From Saccharina japonica (lineage: Eukaryota > Sar > Phaeophyceae > Laminariales > Laminariaceae): a DNA stretch of 64,000 nucleotides. Under the pieces are notes generated by a model. That model was given only the letters and a program-made list of their open reading frames with translations. It ran no database searches and was not told where the DNA came from. Where the stretch lies: the NCBI GenBank assembly GCA_008828725.1, contig MEHQ01003724.1, positions 302,081 through 366,080 of the forward strand, written 5' to 3'. Both the position numbers and the translations under genes were made by a program. Positions 27,776 to 40,580 of the stretch are shown here, one piece after another (positions within the stretch are counted from its first letter, which is position 1; every line of letters starts with the position of its first letter).

Positions 27776-30700
27776 TCGGTTGCTGCCGCTGTCGTTTCTG
27801 CTTGCCGGTTGACCTCCTACACCCCGAGGTCTGCTTCTCGCACGTTCTCGTCCCTGTCTTGCTGAAATACCGCTTATCACGGAGCGCATTTCGGCCTGCA
27901 TTTGGGACATCGGGTTGGCTGCTTCGCGCGCGGCTTCGTTGGCAATATTGGCGGCCGCAGTTGCTTTTTCTAGGGCGGTTTCAAGCCCCGCCGCCTTACA
28001 CTACACGCTCAGCCATCTCGCGCGTCGCCGGCGCACGCAAAGACGTTTCACGGGTCAACGTGTCGGCCGCACGACTTGCTTCTGCTTGAAGCGCCACCGT
28101 TACCTCTTCCATCCCCTCCTGTAGTCCAGCTGCGTTGCATTGATCCCGCTCACAGACATCGGCCGAGCGTGCTTGTTCGTTGGCTACGCTTTCTCGGTAT
28201 GCCCGCTCGGTGACCTCGGCACGCGCCACTATTTTTTCCATCGACGCCTCGCTCTTAATGGCTGCTCTTTCTTTTTGCCCACTTTTCGCGTCCTTTCTCC
28301 GCACACGCGAGCGCCCCACGGGCGTTCTTGGATGATTCTTGAAGTGTCGTCCTGGGCCAGGCGGCTTTGTCGCTCAGGATCGCAACTGTGGGCTCGTGCT
28401 TCGCGCTCCTCTCGGCCGCGGTTTTGGCGGCTTTGCTCACTTCGGTCCACGCGTAAATCAGAGGCTGCGTCGAGCTCGGCCGCACGCGAGGCCAACCCCT
28501 AGCACTCTCGCTCCAGTTCCTCGCGGGCGCTTGGTCTCCAGCTTCAGCGGCGGCTTCAGCCTACTGTAGACGTGTTGGCCTGCATCGCCTCTTCGACCAG
28601 GCTTGATTTATCGAAAATCACAGATTTCTCGCGGTCAGGGTCCTTCTTGCTTCACGTTCGCCGCCGTACCCGCCGCGACTGTTGCCGCTCGCTGTGCAGC
28701 CTCCGCTATCCTAGACTGTCAGCCGAACTCACTCTTCAATCGCCGCCTTTCTTTCTCCAACGAAGCTAGATCGTCGAGGGCCTGGGCAACGTCATATTAT
28801 ATACCTTGAGCTTCGGCGCGCGCGCTCTCCAATTCCTTCTGGATTCGGAGGCGTTCGGTCGCCCACACCTCTGATGCACGGTAAAAATCGGCGCACAGCT
28901 CCCGCAGCTCGTTCGCGCTCACCACCGTCTCTGAGCGAGACCGCGCTTGTGAATTGGTGCGCTGCTCTTTCTGCTACGACTTCCACCGCAAAGGCGCTGG
29001 ACTCGAGCGCTAGTTCCTCGCACCGTTTCCTCAGCTCGCTTTGAGCCGCTAACCCGATGTCCAGGGCGTCCCCTGGTGCGGGAAAGCTCCAACTCCGCGG
29101 ATTCGATACGGCCCCGGGTCACCGGCCCCGTTGATCCAGCTCTTGCTAGGTGATCATTTGCGGTCGATTGAGTTTCACATGCCTCTCGGCGGTCTGCGTC
29201 CGATCGGGCCACTTGCTCCTCCAGCACGATAGTCTGAGATGAGCGTAGATATCACGTGGGGCGGGGGAAGGTTAGATCCATCACTGTTCTTGTGAAAGGG
29301 TGATTGCGGGCCAGGCGCGTGAGCGCTGACGCAAGCACATTATTCACACGTACCAGGTAAAAAGGGAGTATTAATGGTACCCAACTCGAGCATTTGGCAA
29401 GTTCCGACGTGATACTGCATCTGTGAAACACGAGCGTGATGAGGAGAAAACAAGCCTTAGTACCACACGGAAATGAAAGAAAAAAATTACGCCATAGTTA
29501 CTGTAATCGCATTTTCGAAGCACATCACAAGGGGAGCGCAATCCCACTCGGTGCAGAAAACAACCCATAGACATACCTGAGCAGCCTTGCCCCTCGGGTG
29601 CCCCTGAGCTTTCGTGAACTGTGCCACAGCTTTGCCGACCTCGTCGCCCACCCTCTTAACCGCGAGAGCTTGCTCCAGTGCAGCCGCCGCTGCCGCCCTC
29701 GCTCTCTCCGACTTCTTTCGGCAGAGCACAAGCTCGGCTTTGAGGGCATCGGTTGTCTCAGCGGCTAATCGCTCCCGCTACCGGATGGCACGGAGGTCGG
29801 CCTCCATTGTCTCGACCCTAGCGCCAAACGCTGCCACTTCTCCCTGCGCTTCGGCGAGGCTTGCCTTGACCGCCGCGTCTAGCTTCGCTCGTTCTTGCCT
29901 CACGCCTGCCTCGATCGTCGCGTCCAGCCGTGACACCTGAAAAAAAAGCCGGTGGTACGATGGGACCACAGTTTACACCAGCCGAGAGGCGCCAGCGTTG
30001 TTTAACGTCTATTTTCAACTTTCGTACCTGGCAGCGAACCGAGCAACTTTTAATAGTCAATGCATCGCCCCGGATTTCACACGCCGGGGGCATGACAAAA
30101 AACGGCCTACGTAACCAAGGCGAGCTGCCAAAATCCAGAGAGGGCCGTCGTCGGCAACGAATCGACAATATAGTTGTCGGCCCGGCAACGTTCTCCGTTC
30201 TCCCCACCGTGGTTGTAGCATGCCTCGCGCCGAATCGCCCGCAGTAATACCAAACGCACCTTTATTGCGCTCAAATCGGTCGCCGAAGTACTATTAATAT
30301 TAATAATCGCACCTTTCCTCGCGAGCGACATTTATTCCTCCCGTGCTATCCGGGTTCACTCGCTGCTCATCTTCCCGCAAAACCGCTGCCTTGTTCGATT
30401 TTCGCTCGAAGCGGCGGCGCTCCGCCTCTTCCCCGTCGCGCGCGAGCGCCAGGGTCACCCTGAAGCTGACGAGCTCCGATTCTTCTTCTTGCAAGGGCCT
30501 CCATTGCCGTTTCGCGTTCATGGTGAAATACCTGCGCTGCGTAAGCAGCCAGCGAGAAACCTATACTCGTAGGTTCAAGTGGACGTCAGGATAAGGGGGT
30601 GGAATGCGTAGACGAGTCACCATCTACCCTGTTTTTCCATGCGCAACGGCTATATGCTACAGTACTGCACCACCTGCTGTAGCGACTAAGAGGTTTGAGG

Positions 30701-31470
30701 GGGCGAATGTGTTCCTCTGGTGATTTGACCAGCGTGATGACTTCTGAAAGGTTGCGCAGGTGCAAGGCGGGATCCGGACTAGCGAGGCTTTTCTCGGCAG
30801 TTCGGTGGTTCGATATTCGCCACGTTTAACGTGCAGGGGCATTGGCTTGTTTTATGCCTCTGAAACGACTAGAAATGGCCCCAAACTCTCATGGCAACGT
30901 CGTTACACGCGACACAACCGGTTCGGGCACAGGGTAGAAAAAAGAATGAAATATGGTGAAAACTACAGCCGGCAGTGCAATGGCGCCTTCTTGGAAACTC
31001 GGGCGAGAGAAAGGTCTCGGTAGTAACTAACAGCTTATTGAGTACTCTCGTGATGTGAGGCGTGCGTTTCATTTCACGTCAGCACAACCGCACCACAACG
31101 CCAAAAGAAAAAACAAGATCATGAAGCCCAGGACCGTTCCGAACACGCTGCCTAAGGCTTAAAGCTCGCTTGGCTTTGAGATTTGAGCGCGGTGTCTTGA
31201 CTTGCGCGTGCGGGATGCCACCCGTCACATTCGAGCCCTCTACCGTTTTACCGCGAAACACCAGGCACGCCGTCCTCACGCCGCCGAAGCACTCGCCTTA
31301 TTGTCCTCCGCATTCGCTAGCGCTGCTACCAGATCCACGCGTATCCGTTCCACCCCTGCGTCGGTAATTGCGAGGTTCTCTACCTTGTGCGTGCGCTCTT
31401 CGGGTAGCTCCCCCATCGCGGCTTCCAACTTGCCTCTCAGGCGGGTGAGGTCCTTGTCGCGCTCATAGCA
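27690..31470 (-). pseudogene. Degraded coiled-coil gene, left copy
   Basis: Read on the minus strand, blocks of heptad-rich sequence follow one another. They are YERDKDLTRLRGKLEAAMGE (31.45 kb), RVTLALARDGEEAERRRFER (30.45 kb), VSRLDATIEAGVRQERAKLD (29.93 kb), RKKSERARAAAAAALEQALA (29.7 kb), MLEEQVARSDADRREA (29.2 kb), LASLEKERRRLKSEFG (28.75 kb) and MEEVTVALQAEASRAADTL (28.1 kb). Frames shift and stops interrupt (for example TAG after ADLRAIR, also present in the right-hand copy). Intron-like breaks remain, including an acceptor TTTTTTCAG before VSRL, so it descends from an intron-containing gene. No homologue identified; long coiled-coil proteins are hard to classify by eye. Confidence 0.55.
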
Positions 31471-31643
31471 TAGTAAGCGCCAGGTTGAGGGTGATATGCT
31501 GTTTCCGACTCTTTCACCGTGGCGCGGCGGGAGAGGGGGACAGCTTGGCCTGCGCCTCCGCCGTTTGCGCGCGACCCTTCCGCTGCGAGCTGTGCAAGTG
31601 TGTTGAAATTTGCTCCAGTTGTCGGCCTAAGCAGTATTTGAAG

Positions 31644-31644
<1 letters not shown>

Positions 31645-31691
<47 letters not shown>
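31645..31691. repeat. (GA)n microsatellite
   Basis: About 45 bp of GA dinucleotide repeat. The corresponding place in the right arm (36.86 kb, as TC) has only a short run, so it expanded after the arms separated. Confidence 0.9.
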
Positions 31692-31698
<7 letters not shown>

Positions 31699-32935
31699 TG
31701 GGTGGGGAGGAGAAAAAACAACGTGAGGAGGTGGAGTTGCAGAGATGTATTTCGGGTGGGGGGGGTAGTCATGTCATGCCTGGCCGGGGAGGAATTAATT
31801 AAGGTACACGGTGGGGGCCGGAGGCCGGAGCTGTAAAAAGACAAGAGAAGCACGGATGTGACCATGACCGTATACGTGAGAATATTGTTGCACTTCCAGT
31901 GATTTTGCGGGAAACGTGTTCCCACAAGCGATCAGCGTGCATCGTTGCTCTGTCCATGATCTAGAAAAGAACAACCTGAAGTATAATCTAACAGCGAAGC
32001 AGTTGAGGTGTTAAGAGAAAGGCGGCATCAGCTAGGAGCGCAGTAGACAATACGTAATGCGCCGGCTAAAGCGCCCACAAGCTCCAAATGGCGGGTTCGT
32101 GGTTATTGCCAAAGTTCCGGGGCGCAAGACGAAGCTCCAGACGCACGGTCTAGACACTGTGGCAGTGGACACCAACCACTCGTCAAATCGTGCGACCTAC
32201 GAGTATCTGGTATGGCTCTCGTACAGCGAGGAATAGAGCGTAGTAGTGCTGTTCGACAATAACTCGCTGCAGCCACGCGGCGAAGAGAGTCTAGAGACGG
32301 TTTGCCGTGAAGCTGCTGCATAGGTACTGTGAGAACTCACCATGTTTCCTGCATCGTCCTTAGTACGCCATGCGCCGACTTCCCGCTGCTCCAACACCGC
32401 CCGTACCCGCTTAAGTAGCCCGTGAGCAGATGCAACAAGTCTTGACCCTCTCACCCGCGACTTTTCTACCCTTAGGGGTGGACAGAGGTTGCTGCGGCAG
32501 CGACAGCAAGACTTGTGACATGGAATGCGTTCCGTCCTGAAGCAGACCGATTCCTGTTGCAGATATGTATTCGCGGTGTACGGCCGTCTCGGCTGCCGGC
32601 CGACTAGACTTTGAGCGACTACCCATTCCCTCCTTGCAATACGATGGACGTTTTTGCTCATTTTACCCTCAGCGGATCCTCGCCTATGTCGTCAACAGTG
32701 CATACCCCATCCAGCTCTGGTCCCGCACGCGGTTTTATTACACGTCGTTGCGGAGCCCCTTGCCGGTTGCGTTTGTTGATGCCGTTGTCGTCGTCGTCAT
32801 CATCGTGGTAGCAGCCAAAGCTGGTCGAGCTTCCTGCCTCGACGCTACTACTGGCAGAAGCCCCGAGGTGCTTGAAACTGCCAGAGCTCGTGGCCTCAGC
32901 GCCAACGTCGCGCTTAAGACGCAGGAGATAGTTTT

Positions 32936-33970
32936 CCTTTGACCTCAACGCGTCGCACAGCTCAAGCAGGTAGCCACCGCCCACTGAGTCCCCCTTCGCC
33001 CCCCCAAGTCGCAATCCCCGACCCTCTCCGGCTCCAGCTTCTGCCCCTCAACTTCCTCCTCCTCCTCCTTCTGCGCCCCCTCCCTCTCCGTCCCCTTCTC
33101 TTTTTCAGTTGCCTCCCGCCGTCGCGCTGAAGACGCAGTAGAATATTTTCCCTTGACCTCAACGCGTCGCGTAGGTCAAGCAGGGAGCGACCGCCCACTG
33201 AGTCCTCCCTCTACCACCCAAGTCGCCCTCCACGACCCCCTTTTGCTCCAGCTTCTTCCCCTCAACCTCCTGCTCCTCCTGTGCCCCCTCCTCTTGCGTC
33301 CCCTTCTCTTTCTCGGTTGCCTCTCGACGTTGAGCTGAGGACGCAGTAGATAATTGTCCCTTGACTTCAACGCGTCGCGTAGCTCAAGCAGGGAGCCACG
33401 GCCCACTGAGTCCTCCCTTTCCCCCCAAGTCACACTCCGACCCTCTCTTGCCCCAGTTTCTGCCCCTCAACCTCCTCCTCCTGCTGCGCGCCCTCCTTTT
33501 CCGTCCCCTTCTCTTTCTCCGTTGCCTCCCAACGTTGCGCTTAAGATGCAGTAGATCCTTTTTCCTTGACTCCAACGCGGCGCGTAGCTCAGGCAAGGAG
33601 CGACCGCCCACCTAGTCCTCTCTTCACCCCCCAAGCTGCCCTCCACGACCCTCTCCGGCTCCAGTCCCTGCCCCTCAACCTCCTCCTCCTGCTGCGCCCT
33701 CTCCTTCTCCGTTCCCTACTCTTTCCCCGCTGCCTCCCGAGCTGAAGACGCTGTAGACAATTGTCCCTTGACCTCAACGCGTCGCGTAGCTCAAGCACAG
33801 AGCCACGGCCCACTGAGCCCTCCCTCTCCCCCCAAGTCTCCGACCCTCTCTTGCTGCAGCCCCTGCCCTTCCTTCTCCCCCTCCTGTTGTGCCTCCTCCT
33901 CCTCCGTCCCGGTATCTTTCTCCGTTGCCTCATGTTCCGCCCCCTCCTCCTCCTCCTCCTCCTCCTCCTC
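32936..33970. repeat. 205-bp tandem repeat array, left arm
   Basis: Five units begin at about 32,939, 33,152, 33,361, 33,566 and 33,768, each opening with TTGACCTCAACGCGTCGCGT or a variant, then a pyrimidine-rich body. On the minus strand each unit reads LLELRDALRSR followed by an arginine-rich run, interrupted by stops. Unit length shrinks from 213 to 202 bp along the array. Confidence 0.85.
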
Positions 33971-34525
33971 CTCCTCCGTCCCTCTTTATTTCTCCTTTGC
34001 CTCCTTGGCATCGGTCTGTCGGGCGTTTTTTTTCTCCCGCTAATGGTCCCACGATCTGGCCCAACGCTGTCGTCGCTAAACCTCCCCTCCAAACGTTATC
34101 GTCACTTCTTCTCACCCCTCTCGCCAACGGCGTCGCTCGGCCAAGGTGATGGCGGTGGCGGCCACAGCGGCAACAGCACCGATATATCTCCTGCTTGGCC
34201 GTCCGCAAGTAACTCCCGCGCTTGGTGCTCATATGGTACGCCCGCTGGCATGCTACTCTGCGCCTTCCCCGCCTCCCCCTCCTCCTCCTCCTCCTCCTCC
34301 TCCTCCTCCTTTCCTCCCCATCCCCCTCTTCCTCCTCCTTCTCCTCTCCAGTGGAGAGGATGGAGAGAAGAAGGAGGAGGAACAGGAGGATGGGGAGGAG
34401 GAGGAGGAGGAGGAGGAGGAGGAGGAGGAGGATGGTGAGGATGGGGGGAGGGGGGGGTGAGGAGGATGGAGAGGAGAAAGAGGAGGAAAAGGAGGAAGAG
34501 GAGGAGGAGGAGGGTAAAGCGTAGC
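33900..34525. repeat. Homopyrimidine/homopurine tract at the inverted-repeat centre
   Basis: (CCT)n and related runs to the left of 34,350 and (GGA)n runs to the right, forming a large mirror/inverted tract. This explains the long polyserine, polyproline and polyglutamate open frames here. Such tracts can form hairpins or triplexes; that is general knowledge, not seen in the sequence. Confidence 0.85.
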
Positions 34526-37258
34526 GTAGCATGCCAGCGGGCGTATCATATGGGCACCAAGCGCGGGAGTTACTTGAGGACGGCCAAGCAGGAGATGTAT
34601 CGGTGTTGTTGCCGCTGTGGCCGCCACCACCATCACCTTGGCCGAGCGACGCCGTTGGCGAGAGGGGTGAGAAGAAGGGACTAGAACGTTCGGAGGAGGG
34701 ATTAAGCGACGACAGCGTTGGACCGGATCGTGGGACCATTAGCGGGAAAAGAAAACGCCCGACAAACCGACGCCAAGGAGGCAAAGGGGAAAGAAAGAGG
34801 GACGGAGGAGGAGGGGGCGCAGGAGGAGGAGGAGAGACGGGGACGGAGGAGCAGGAGGCACAGCAGGAGGGGGAGAAGGAGGGTGCAGGAGCTGCAGCAA
34901 TAGAGGGTCGGGGAGCGCGACTTGGGGAGGAGAGGGAAGACTCGGTGGGTGGTGGCTCCCTGCTTGACCTACGCGACGCGTTGAGGTCAAGGGAATAGTA
35001 TATACTGCGTCTTCGGCGCAATGCCGGGAGGCAACGGAGAGAGAGAAGGGGACGGAGGAGGAGGGGGCACAGCAGGAGGAGGAGAAGGAGGGGCAGGAAC
35101 TGCAGCAAGAGAGAGTCGGGGAGCGCATCTTGGGGGGGAGAGGGAGGATTCAGTGGGCGGTCGCTCCTTGCCTGAGCTACGCGACTCGTTGAAGCCAAGG
35201 AAATATGATATACTGCGTCTTAAGCGCAACGTCGGGAGGCTACGAGGAAGCAGAAGGGGACGGAGAAGGAGGGGGCGCAGCAGGAGCATGGAGTTGAGGG
35301 GCAGGAGCTGGAGCAAGAGAGGGTCGGGGAGTGCGTCTTGGGGTGAGAGGGGGGACTCAGTGGGCCGTGGCTCCCTGCTTGAGCTACGACGCGTTGAGGT
35401 AAAGGGACAATGGTCTACTGCGTCCATAGCTCAATGTCGGGAGGCAACGCAGAAAGAGAAGGGGACGGAAGAGGAGGGGGCGCAGCAGGAGGAGGGGGTT
35501 GAGGGGCAGGAGCTGGGGCAAGAGAGGATCGGGTAGGTCGGCTTTCGGGGGGAGAAGGAGGGCTCAGCGGGCGGTGGCTCCCTGCTTGAACTGCGCGACG
35601 CGTTGAGGCAAAGGGGAAATTATATCCTGCGTCTTAAGCGCGACGTCGGCGCCGCTGCCACGAGCTCTGGGAGTTTCAAGCACCTCGAGGCTTATCTCGA
35701 AAGTGGCTTCAAGGCAGGCAGCTCAACCGGCTTTGGCTGCTACCACGATGACGCCGATGACGACGACAACGGCATCAACAATGACAACCGGCTAGGGGCT
35801 CCGCAACCATGTGTAATAAAACCGCGTGCGGGACCAGAGCTGGATGGGGTATGCACTGTTGACGACATAGGCGAGGATCCGCTGAGGGTAAAATAAGCAA
35901 AAACGTCCATCGTATTGCAAGGAGGAAATAGGTAGTCGCTCAAAGTCTAGTCGGCCGGCAGTCGAGACGGCCGTACACCGCGAAGTACTATCTGCAACAG
36001 GAATCGGTCTGCTTCAGGACAGAACGCATGACATGTCGCAACTCTTGCTGTCCCTGCCGCAGCAACCTCTGTCCACCTCTAAGGGTTGAAACGTCACGGT
36101 GAGAGGTTCGACACTTGTTGCATCTACTCACGGGCTACTTGAGCGGATACGGGCGGTGTTGGAGCAGTGTGAAATCGACGCATGGCGTGCTAGGGACGAT
36201 GCAGGAAACGTGGTGAGTTCTTACAGTACCTATGCAACAGCTTCACGGTAAACCGTTTCCAGACTTTCTTCGCCGCGTGGCTGCAGCGAGTGCTTGTCCA
36301 ACGGCACTACTACGCTTTATTCCTCACTGTACGAGACCCATACCAGGTACTCGTAGGTCGCACGATTTAAAGAGTGGTTGGTGTCCACTGCCACAGTGTC
36401 TAGACCGTTCGTCTGGAGCTTCGTCTTGCGCCCCGGAACTTTGGGAATAACCACGAACCCGCCATTTGNAGCTTGTGGGCGCTTTAGCCGGCGCATTACA
36501 TTTTGTTTACTGCGCTCCTAGCTGCTGCCGCCTTTCTCTTAACACCTCAACTGCTTCGCTGTTAGATTATACTTCAGGTTGTTCTTTTCTAGATCATGGA
36601 CAGAGCAACGATGCACGCTGATCGCTTGTGGGAACACGTTTCCCGCAAAATCACTGGAAATGCAACAATATCCTCACGTATACGGTCATGGTCACTTCCG
36701 TGCTTCTCTTGTCCTTTCACAGCTCCGGCCTCCACCATGTACCTTAATTAATTCTTCCCCGGCAAGGCATGACATGAGTGCCCCCCCCCGCCCGGAACAC
36801 ATATCTGCAACCCCACCTCCTCACGTTGTTTTTTCTCCTCCCCACCCCCCCCTCACCTCTCTCTCTCCCCTTCAAATGCTGCTTAGGCCGACAACTGCAG
36901 CAAATTTCGACACACTTGCACAGCTCGCAGCGGAAGGGTCGCGCGCAAACGGGGGAGCTCACCGAGGCGCAGGCCAAGCTGTCCCCCTCTCCCGCTGTGC
37001 CGTGGCGAAATAGTCGGAAATAACATATCACCCTCAACCTGGAGCTTGCTATGTTATAAGCGCGACAAGGATCTCACCCGCCTGAAAGGCAAGCTGGAGG
37101 CCGCGACGGGGGAGCTACCCGAAAAACGCACGTACAAGGTAGATAACCTAGCAATTACCGAGGCAGAGGTGGAACGGCTGCGCGTGGGTCTGGCAGCAGC
37201 GCTCGACTGCAGAGGACACTAAGGCGAGTGCTTCGGCGGCGTGAGGACGGCGTGCCTG
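34351..37258 (+). repeat. Perfect palindrome, left half (also the ancient right arm)
   Basis: Every position x in 34,351-37,258 appears as the complement of position 74,517 minus x, with no spacer (centre TGCCTG/CAGGCA at 37,258/37,259). Checked at many points, including frame coordinates on both strands; the only difference I found is an N at 36,469, where the mirror base reads T. The half contains four 205-bp units, the CTVDDIGEDPLRVK block (ending 35,896), the LLQDRTHDMSQ block and the start of the coiled-coil remnant. Confidence 0.9.
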
Positions 37259-40166
37259 CAGGCACGCCGTCCTCACGCCGCCGAAGCACTCGCCTTAGTG
37301 TCCTCTGCAGTCGAGCGCTGCTGCCAGACCCACGCGCAGCCGTTCCACCTCTGCCTCGGTAATTGCTAGGTTATCTACCTTGTACGTGCGTTTTTCGGGT
37401 AGCTCCCCCGTCGCGGCCTCCAGCTTGCCTTTCAGGCGGGTGAGATCCTTGTCGCGCTTATAACATAGCAAGCTCCAGGTTGAGGGTGATATGTTATTTC
37501 CGACTATTTCGCCACGGCACAGCGGGAGAGGGGGACAGCTTGGCCTGCGCCTCGGTGAGCTCCCCCGTTTGCGCGCGACCCTTCCGCTGCGAGCTGTGCA
37601 AGTGTGTCGAAATTTGCTGCAGTTGTCGGCCTAAGCAGCATTTGAAGGGGAGAGAGAGAGGTGAGGGGGGGGTGGGGAGGAGAAAAAACAACGTGAGGAG
37701 GTGGGGTTGCAGATATGTGTTCCGGGCGGGGGGGGGCACTCATGTCATGCCTTGCCGGGGAAGAATTAATTAAGGTACATGGTGGAGGCCGGAGCTGTGA
37801 AAGGACAAGAGAAGCACGGAAGTGACCATGACCGTATACGTGAGGATATTGTTGCATTTCCAGTGATTTTGCGGGAAACGTGTTCCCACAAGCGATCAGC
37901 GTGCATCGTTGCTCTGTCCATGATCTAGAAAAGAACAACCTGAAGTATAATCTAACAGCGAAGCAGTTGAGGTGTTAAGAGAAAGGCGGCAGCAGCTAGG
38001 AGCGCAGTAAACAAAATGTAATGCGCCGGCTAAAGCGCCCACAAGCTACAAATGGCGGGTTCGTGGTTATTCCCAAAGTTCCGGGGCGCAAGACGAAGCT
38101 CCAGACGAACGGTCTAGACACTGTGGCAGTGGACACCAACCACTCTTTAAATCGTGCGACCTACGAGTACCTGGTATGGGTCTCGTACAGTGAGGAATAA
38201 AGCGTAGTAGTGCCGTTGGACAAGCACTCGCTGCAGCCACGCGGCGAAGAAAGTCTGGAAACGGTTTACCGTGAAGCTGTTGCATAGGTACTGTAAGAAC
38301 TCACCACGTTTCCTGCATCGTCCCTAGCACGCCATGCGTCGATTTCACACTGCTCCAACACCGCCCGTATCCGCTCAAGTAGCCCGTGAGTAGATGCAAC
38401 AAGTGTCGAACCTCTCACCGTGACGTTTCAACCCTTAGAGGTGGACAGAGGTTGCTGCGGCAGGGACAGCAAGAGTTGCGACATGTCATGCGTTCTGTCC
38501 TGAAGCAGACCGATTCCTGTTGCAGATAGTACTTCGCGGTGTACGGCCGTCTCGACTGCCGGCCGACTAGACTTTGAGCGACTACCTATTTCCTCCTTGC
38601 AATACGATGGACGTTTTTGCTTATTTTACCCTCAGCGGATCCTCGCCTATGTCGTCAACAGTGCATACCCCATCCAGCTCTGGTCCCGCACGCGGTTTTA
38701 TTACACATGGTTGCGGAGCCCCTAGCCGGTTGTCATTGTTGATGCCGTTGTCGTCGTCATCGGCGTCATCGTGGTAGCAGCCAAAGCCGGTTGAGCTGCC
38801 TGCCTTGAAGCCACTTTCGAGATAAGCCTCGAGGTGCTTGAAACTCCCAGAGCTCGTGGCAGCGGCGCCGACGTCGCGCTTAAGACGCAGGATATAATTT
38901 CCCCTTTGCCTCAACGCGTCGCGCAGTTCAAGCAGGGAGCCACCGCCCGCTGAGCCCTCCTTCTCCCCCCGAAAGCCGACCTACCCGATCCTCTCTTGCC
39001 CCAGCTCCTGCCCCTCAACCCCCTCCTCCTGCTGCGCCCCCTCCTCTTCCGTCCCCTTCTCTTTCTGCGTTGCCTCCCGACATTGAGCTATGGACGCAGT
39101 AGACCATTGTCCCTTTACCTCAACGCGTCGTAGCTCAAGCAGGGAGCCACGGCCCACTGAGTCCCCCCTCTCACCCCAAGACGCACTCCCCGACCCTCTC
39201 TTGCTCCAGCTCCTGCCCCTCAACTCCATGCTCCTGCTGCGCCCCCTCCTTCTCCGTCCCCTTCTGCTTCCTCGTAGCCTCCCGACGTTGCGCTTAAGAC
39301 GCAGTATATCATATTTCCTTGGCTTCAACGAGTCGCGTAGCTCAGGCAAGGAGCGACCGCCCACTGAATCCTCCCTCTCCCCCCCAAGATGCGCTCCCCG
39401 ACTCTCTCTTGCTGCAGTTCCTGCCCCTCCTTCTCCTCCTCCTGCTGTGCCCCCTCCTCCTCCGTCCCCTTCTCTCTCTCCGTTGCCTCCCGGCATTGCG
39501 CCGAAGACGCAGTATATACTATTCCCTTGACCTCAACGCGTCGCGTAGGTCAAGCAGGGAGCCACCACCCACCGAGTCTTCCCTCTCCTCCCCAAGTCGC
39601 GCTCCCCGACCCTCTATTGCTGCAGCTCCTGCACCCTCCTTCTCCCCCTCCTGCTGTGCCTCCTGCTCCTCCGTCCCCGTCTCTCCTCCTCCTCCTGCGC
39701 CCCCTCCTCCTCCGTCCCTCTTTCTTTCCCCTTTGCCTCCTTGGCGTCGGTTTGTCGGGCGTTTTCTTTTCCCGCTAATGGTCCCACGATCCGGTCCAAC
39801 GCTGTCGTCGCTTAATCCCTCCTCCGAACGTTCTAGTCCCTTCTTCTCACCCCTCTCGCCAACGGCGTCGCTCGGCCAAGGTGATGGTGGTGGCGGCCAC
39901 AGCGGCAACAACACCGATACATCTCCTGCTTGGCCGTCCTCAAGTAACTCCCGCGCTTGGTGCCCATATGATACGCCCGCTGGCATGCTACGCTACGCTT
40001 TACCCTCCTCCTCCTCCTCTTCCTCCTTTTCCTCCTCTTTCTCCTCTCCATCCTCCTCACCCCCCCCTCCCCCCATCCTCACCATCCTCCTCCTCCTCCT
40101 CCTCCTCCTCCTCCTCCTCCTCCCCATCCTCCTGTTCCTCCTCCTTCTTCTCTCCATCCTCTCCAC
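37259..40166 (-). repeat. Perfect palindrome, right half
   Basis: Exact reverse complement of 34,351-37,258. It stops at 40,166, where the sequence switches, within CCACCCCCCCC, to a direct copy of 36,845 onward. The zero divergence contrasts with the clearly diverged older arm at 31.26-34.35 kb, which carries the same content in the same orientation. Confidence 0.9.
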
Positions 40167-40580
40167 CCCCCCCCTCACCTCTCTCTCTCCCCTTCAAATG
40201 CTGCTTAGGCCGACAACTGCAGCAAATTTCGACACACTTGCACAGCTCGCAGCGGAAGGGTCGCGCGCAAACGGGGGAGCTCACCGAGGCGCAGGCCAAG
40301 CTGTCCCCCTCTCCCGCTGTGCCGTGGCGAAATAGTCGGAAATAACATATCACCCTCAACCTGGAGCTTGCTATGTTATAAGCGCGACAAGGATCTCACC
40401 CGCCTGAAAGGCAAGCTGGAGGCCGCGACGGGGGAGCTACCCGAAAAACGCACGTACAAGGTAGATAACCTAGCAATTACCGAGGCAGAGGTGGAACGGC
40501 TGCGCGTGGGTCTGGCAGCAGCGCTCGACTGCAGAGGACACTAAGGCGAGTGCTTCGGCGGCGTGAGGACGGCGTGCCTG
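40167..40580 (+). repeat. Direct copy of 36,845-37,258
   Basis: Offset 3,322 bp and identical except for one extra C in the poly-C run at its start. It ends exactly at the base where the palindrome centre lies in the first copy, then continues GTGTTTCGCGGC, which is the true continuation as judged from the older arm at 31.24 kb. Confidence 0.85.

Larger units (their letters stand above)
29375..34350 (-). repeat. Ancient inverted duplication, left arm
   Basis: The left arm mirrors the right arm (34,351 onward) about a zero-spacer centre at 34,350/34,351, where CTCTCCA meets GTGGAGAGG. Matching blocks in opposite orientation include the GPDRGTISG exon-like piece, the 205-bp tandem units, the CTVDDIGEDPLRVK block and the coiled-coil blocks. 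Matching ends near 29,375 (CAGTATCACGTCGGAACTTG on the minus strand). Arms differ by many substitutions and indels. Confidence 0.8.

Noticed and set aside
33900..35200. Long Ser/Pro/Glu/Arg-rich open frames, including one of 422 codons
   Set aside because: They follow the (CCT)n/(GGA)n tracts and the 205-bp repeats on both strands at once, which is what low-complexity symmetric DNA produces.
36579..40335. Two identical sets of genes in the palindrome halves
   Set aside because: The matching frames are mirror copies of degraded, repeat-derived sequence and do not form separate genes.
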